The notes under the pieces were generated by a model. It was not told the origin of the DNA and searched no databases. It saw nothing but the letters and a program-made list of their open reading frames with translations. A stretch of DNA of 64,000 bases from Polytrichum commune (lineage: Eukaryota > Streptophyta > Polytrichopsida > Polytrichales > Polytrichaceae): contig OX485803.1 in NCBI GenBank assembly GCA_950295325.1, positions 62,945,554 through 63,009,553 of the forward strand. The letters are read 5' to 3'. The translations under genes were made by a program, and so were the position numbers. Shown here piece after piece: positions 62,201 through 64,000 of the stretch (position 1 is the stretch's first letter; the number at the start of each line of letters is the position of its first letter).

Positions 62201-63886
62201 TGTACTAGTTTGATACATCTGAACTATATGGTCCGTCTATAAGTAATCTCAGGCAATGTCTGATAGTAAGCAGCTTTGCTAATGCTAAGTAGGTCGTGAT
62301 CAATGCTTACTTTAAATGTCATTTCCGGCCTTTGTGTCAAGGAGCAACAGTCCTTATCATCTAGTCTCTCTGAAAGCAAATTTTGTTTGGTCAAATATAA
62401 GTGATGATGCCTCCATTCATGTGTGTACCAGTTTTTCCCTATCATGGAAGAGTTGGCAACAGCTGCAGAAAGGTCATACCGTGATCTGACAGACGAAACA
62501 GAGGGGTTTTATGATTATTTCTACGAATCAACTGTAGTCAATGAGATAAGTCTCATCAACATTGGCAGTCGTCCTGCTCGCCGCAAGGCAACAGTGCGAG
62601 ATAAATCCTCTTTACGTGCCATTCCTTGGGTGTTTGGCTGGGCCCAGGTATATCTTCCAACCAGTTACCCAATGTAGCTTGTAAAAATTGAAAAATAGTG
62701 GATAACACCTATGTTTGCCAACACTAGCATGAATTATAGAGTCCGGTTGCCTGCATGCTACTGCCTCAACAAAGAGGTGGACTCTTTCTCACTGCTGTAA
62801 CAGGTGCAAATCTTTCTAACAATCGCAAGTAGGGCAACTTGATTGCCCATTGTTCCTCCCTACTCATTGTGTTGTGTTGTTTGTGGGCAACAGTCAAGGC
62901 ATACTCTTCCAGCATGGTATGGTGTGGGGAGTGGCATCACATCATATACACAGGATGACCCAAAAAGGATTCAGGAGGTCCAACGTATGTATAAAGAGTG
63001 GCCCTTCTTCCGGACATTTCTTTCAAATGTCCAGGTATCTAATATTTCTCACCTCAACTTCATAGCTGAAGTAGACAACTCTGCATTGAACGTCAACTGT
63101 GACATGGATAGCCATTCGGGTTCATGAAAGCTTAATAATTGATGGGCTTACAGAGGTTGACTGGTTTCCAACACACAGGCATTGGGCTAATTAGCTGATA
63201 CCTCTCGCAAGTATGTCACTTTGTGTCTTAAACTTCAAGATGGCGAACTGAATCTGTAAAAACTTTGGCTAGTTGGAAGAGGTAGGACAAACAAACTGTG
63301 TCTGGACATTCATGATTTAGAAACTTGGCATGCTTGTATGTGAAACAGATTGATAAAATGCTACTTCTACTTACCAGAGATACTTTCCCTAATCAACATT
63401 GGTTGTTGCTTGAACAGATGTCTTTGTTCAAAGCTTCAATGGAGATTGCTCAAGAATATGCACGCCTTTGTTTGTATGTGTCCCACAAAATTAACTTGTA
63501 TTTCCTGTAGTAATTACTTAGACTATATGGCGCTTTTGTGTACTGTTTCAACTTCACTGGGAAACTCAATTTTTGTTTTAGAAAATATTGTCTTCCATCC
63601 TGCAACATGACAAAGTGCAGGCAGTAATGTTAGTTTGTTTTCTAGTTTCCCTGTTGACAACGACTTAGAGGGACGTCCTTCTACCACTATACAAGTTTCC
63701 AGATGTCCTAGAATGAAGTCTCCAAGGTATAGCTGATAGATAAATTTTGAATTTTGTGAGTATGAAGTTTGCAAATTTTCTTACATTCGTTTTTTTATCT
63801 GGTGAATCATTGAATACAGAAATCGCATCACTCAGAAGTTGGTGTTTGATCTAGTGTCACAAGAATATTTCCTCACCAGGGATCAG
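50261..63886 (+). CDS. Phosphoenolpyruvate carboxylase with N-terminal ACT domain (3' end outside window)
   Basis: I joined 31 exons in phase, giving 1188 residues so far: 50261-50298, 50449-50607, 51135-51198, 51689-51807, 52024-52314, 52593-52779, 53027-53095, 53652-53753, 54152-54241, 54468-54587, 54891-54986, 55379-55435, 55539-55682, 55786-55873, 56356-56441, 56779-56904, 57214-57321, 57659-57766, 58073-58204, 58925-59047, 59334-59477, 59959-60072, 60406-60483, 61116-61307, 61662-61760, 62067-62135, 62432-62647, 62894-63034, 63418-63473, 63646-63726, 63820-63886. PEPC makes oxaloacetate from phosphoenolpyruvate and bicarbonate. Residues 1-126 are Arg/Ser/Ala-rich, possibly a transit peptide; about 195-268 form an ACT domain ([35 protein letters not shown]). 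The PEPC part shows [12 protein letters not shown] (His421), [12 protein letters not shown] (529-540), [24 protein letters not shown] (924-934) and NIGSRPARR...[10 protein letters not shown] (1044-1071). These match bacterial PEPC more than plant-type PEPC. The last residues lie beyond the window. Confidence 0.93.
52780..52809 (+). other. GC-AG intron donor and read-through stop at the ACT/PEPC boundary
   Basis: Exon 6 ends CAG and the intron begins GCAAGT, a good GC-type donor. If the intron is kept, the frame adds nine codons (ASRLLLSLS) and stops at 52809. This is the only non-GT donor among the joins. Confidence 0.7.
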
Positions 63887-64000
63887 GTTGGTGTTGGCCT
63901 TTTAACAGTCACTCACAGCAAACAGTTCCTCAAATGCTTGGCTTTTACCTGCATATTAAAAGAGCTGTTTGCTATCCGTTTATGTGCAAGGACCATGATA

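Overview
This 64 kb window comes from a nuclear genome of the green-plant (streptophyte) lineage. The evidence is a plant-type dihydropyrimidine dehydrogenase gene with plastid-style N-terminus, an F-box/propeller gene of the kind common in seed-free plants, many short exons with GT-AG introns, long AT-rich spacers, Ty1/copia remains, and MITE-, SINE- and LINE-type repeats. The LINE is not of the L1 or RTE kind usual in angiosperms, so I favour a seed-free plant or a charophyte alga. I cannot name the species.

Layout. 0.1-1.15 kb: last three exons of a probable thylakoid-lumen protein. 1.8-2.6 kb: a 200-bp direct repeat pair. 2.8-3.9 kb (minus): an F-box gene with a frameshift near its 3' end. 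4.8-6.3 kb: two weak coding fragments. 9.36-10.52 kb: two small inverted-repeat elements, one with a 6-bp and one with a TA target duplication. 10.91-13.97 kb: a complete five-exon PYD1 gene. 14-20 kb: decayed spacer. 20-21.9 kb (minus): a Ty1/copia relic. 22.71-37.81 kb: one very long LINE bounded by a perfect 12-bp target-site duplication and carrying a nested solo-LTR-like insertion with its own 5-bp duplication. 37.8-46.3 kb: spacer with microsatellites and a diverged direct duplication. 46.33-46.72 kb: a tRNA-derived SINE with an 11-bp target duplication. 47.6 kb: a hairpin MITE. 50.26-63.89 kb: 31 exons of a phosphoenolpyruvate carboxylase (PEPC) gene that runs off the right edge.

Two things stand out. 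First, the PEPC gene joins, in one phase-consistent exon chain, an N-terminal region containing an ACT domain to a bacterial-like PEPC. A GC-AG intron lies exactly between the two modules; retaining it would end translation after an ACT-only protein. Second, the LINE encodes an RRM-like ORF1 and an ORF2 with an apurinic-type endonuclease, a reverse transcriptase, an unassigned domain, RNase H, a zinc finger and a C-terminal KPD...E segment that looks like a restriction-like endonuclease. It also has two 2A-like motifs upstream of the first endonuclease. That combination resembles the dual-endonuclease (Dualen/RandI) type. The SINE at 46.3 kb shares roughly 150 bp of 3' end, including a terminal hairpin, with this LINE, which suggests a LINE/SINE mobilisation pair.

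No tRNA, rRNA or CRISPR was found. Exon joins were inferred by eye from splice signals, reading phase and recognised protein motifs.
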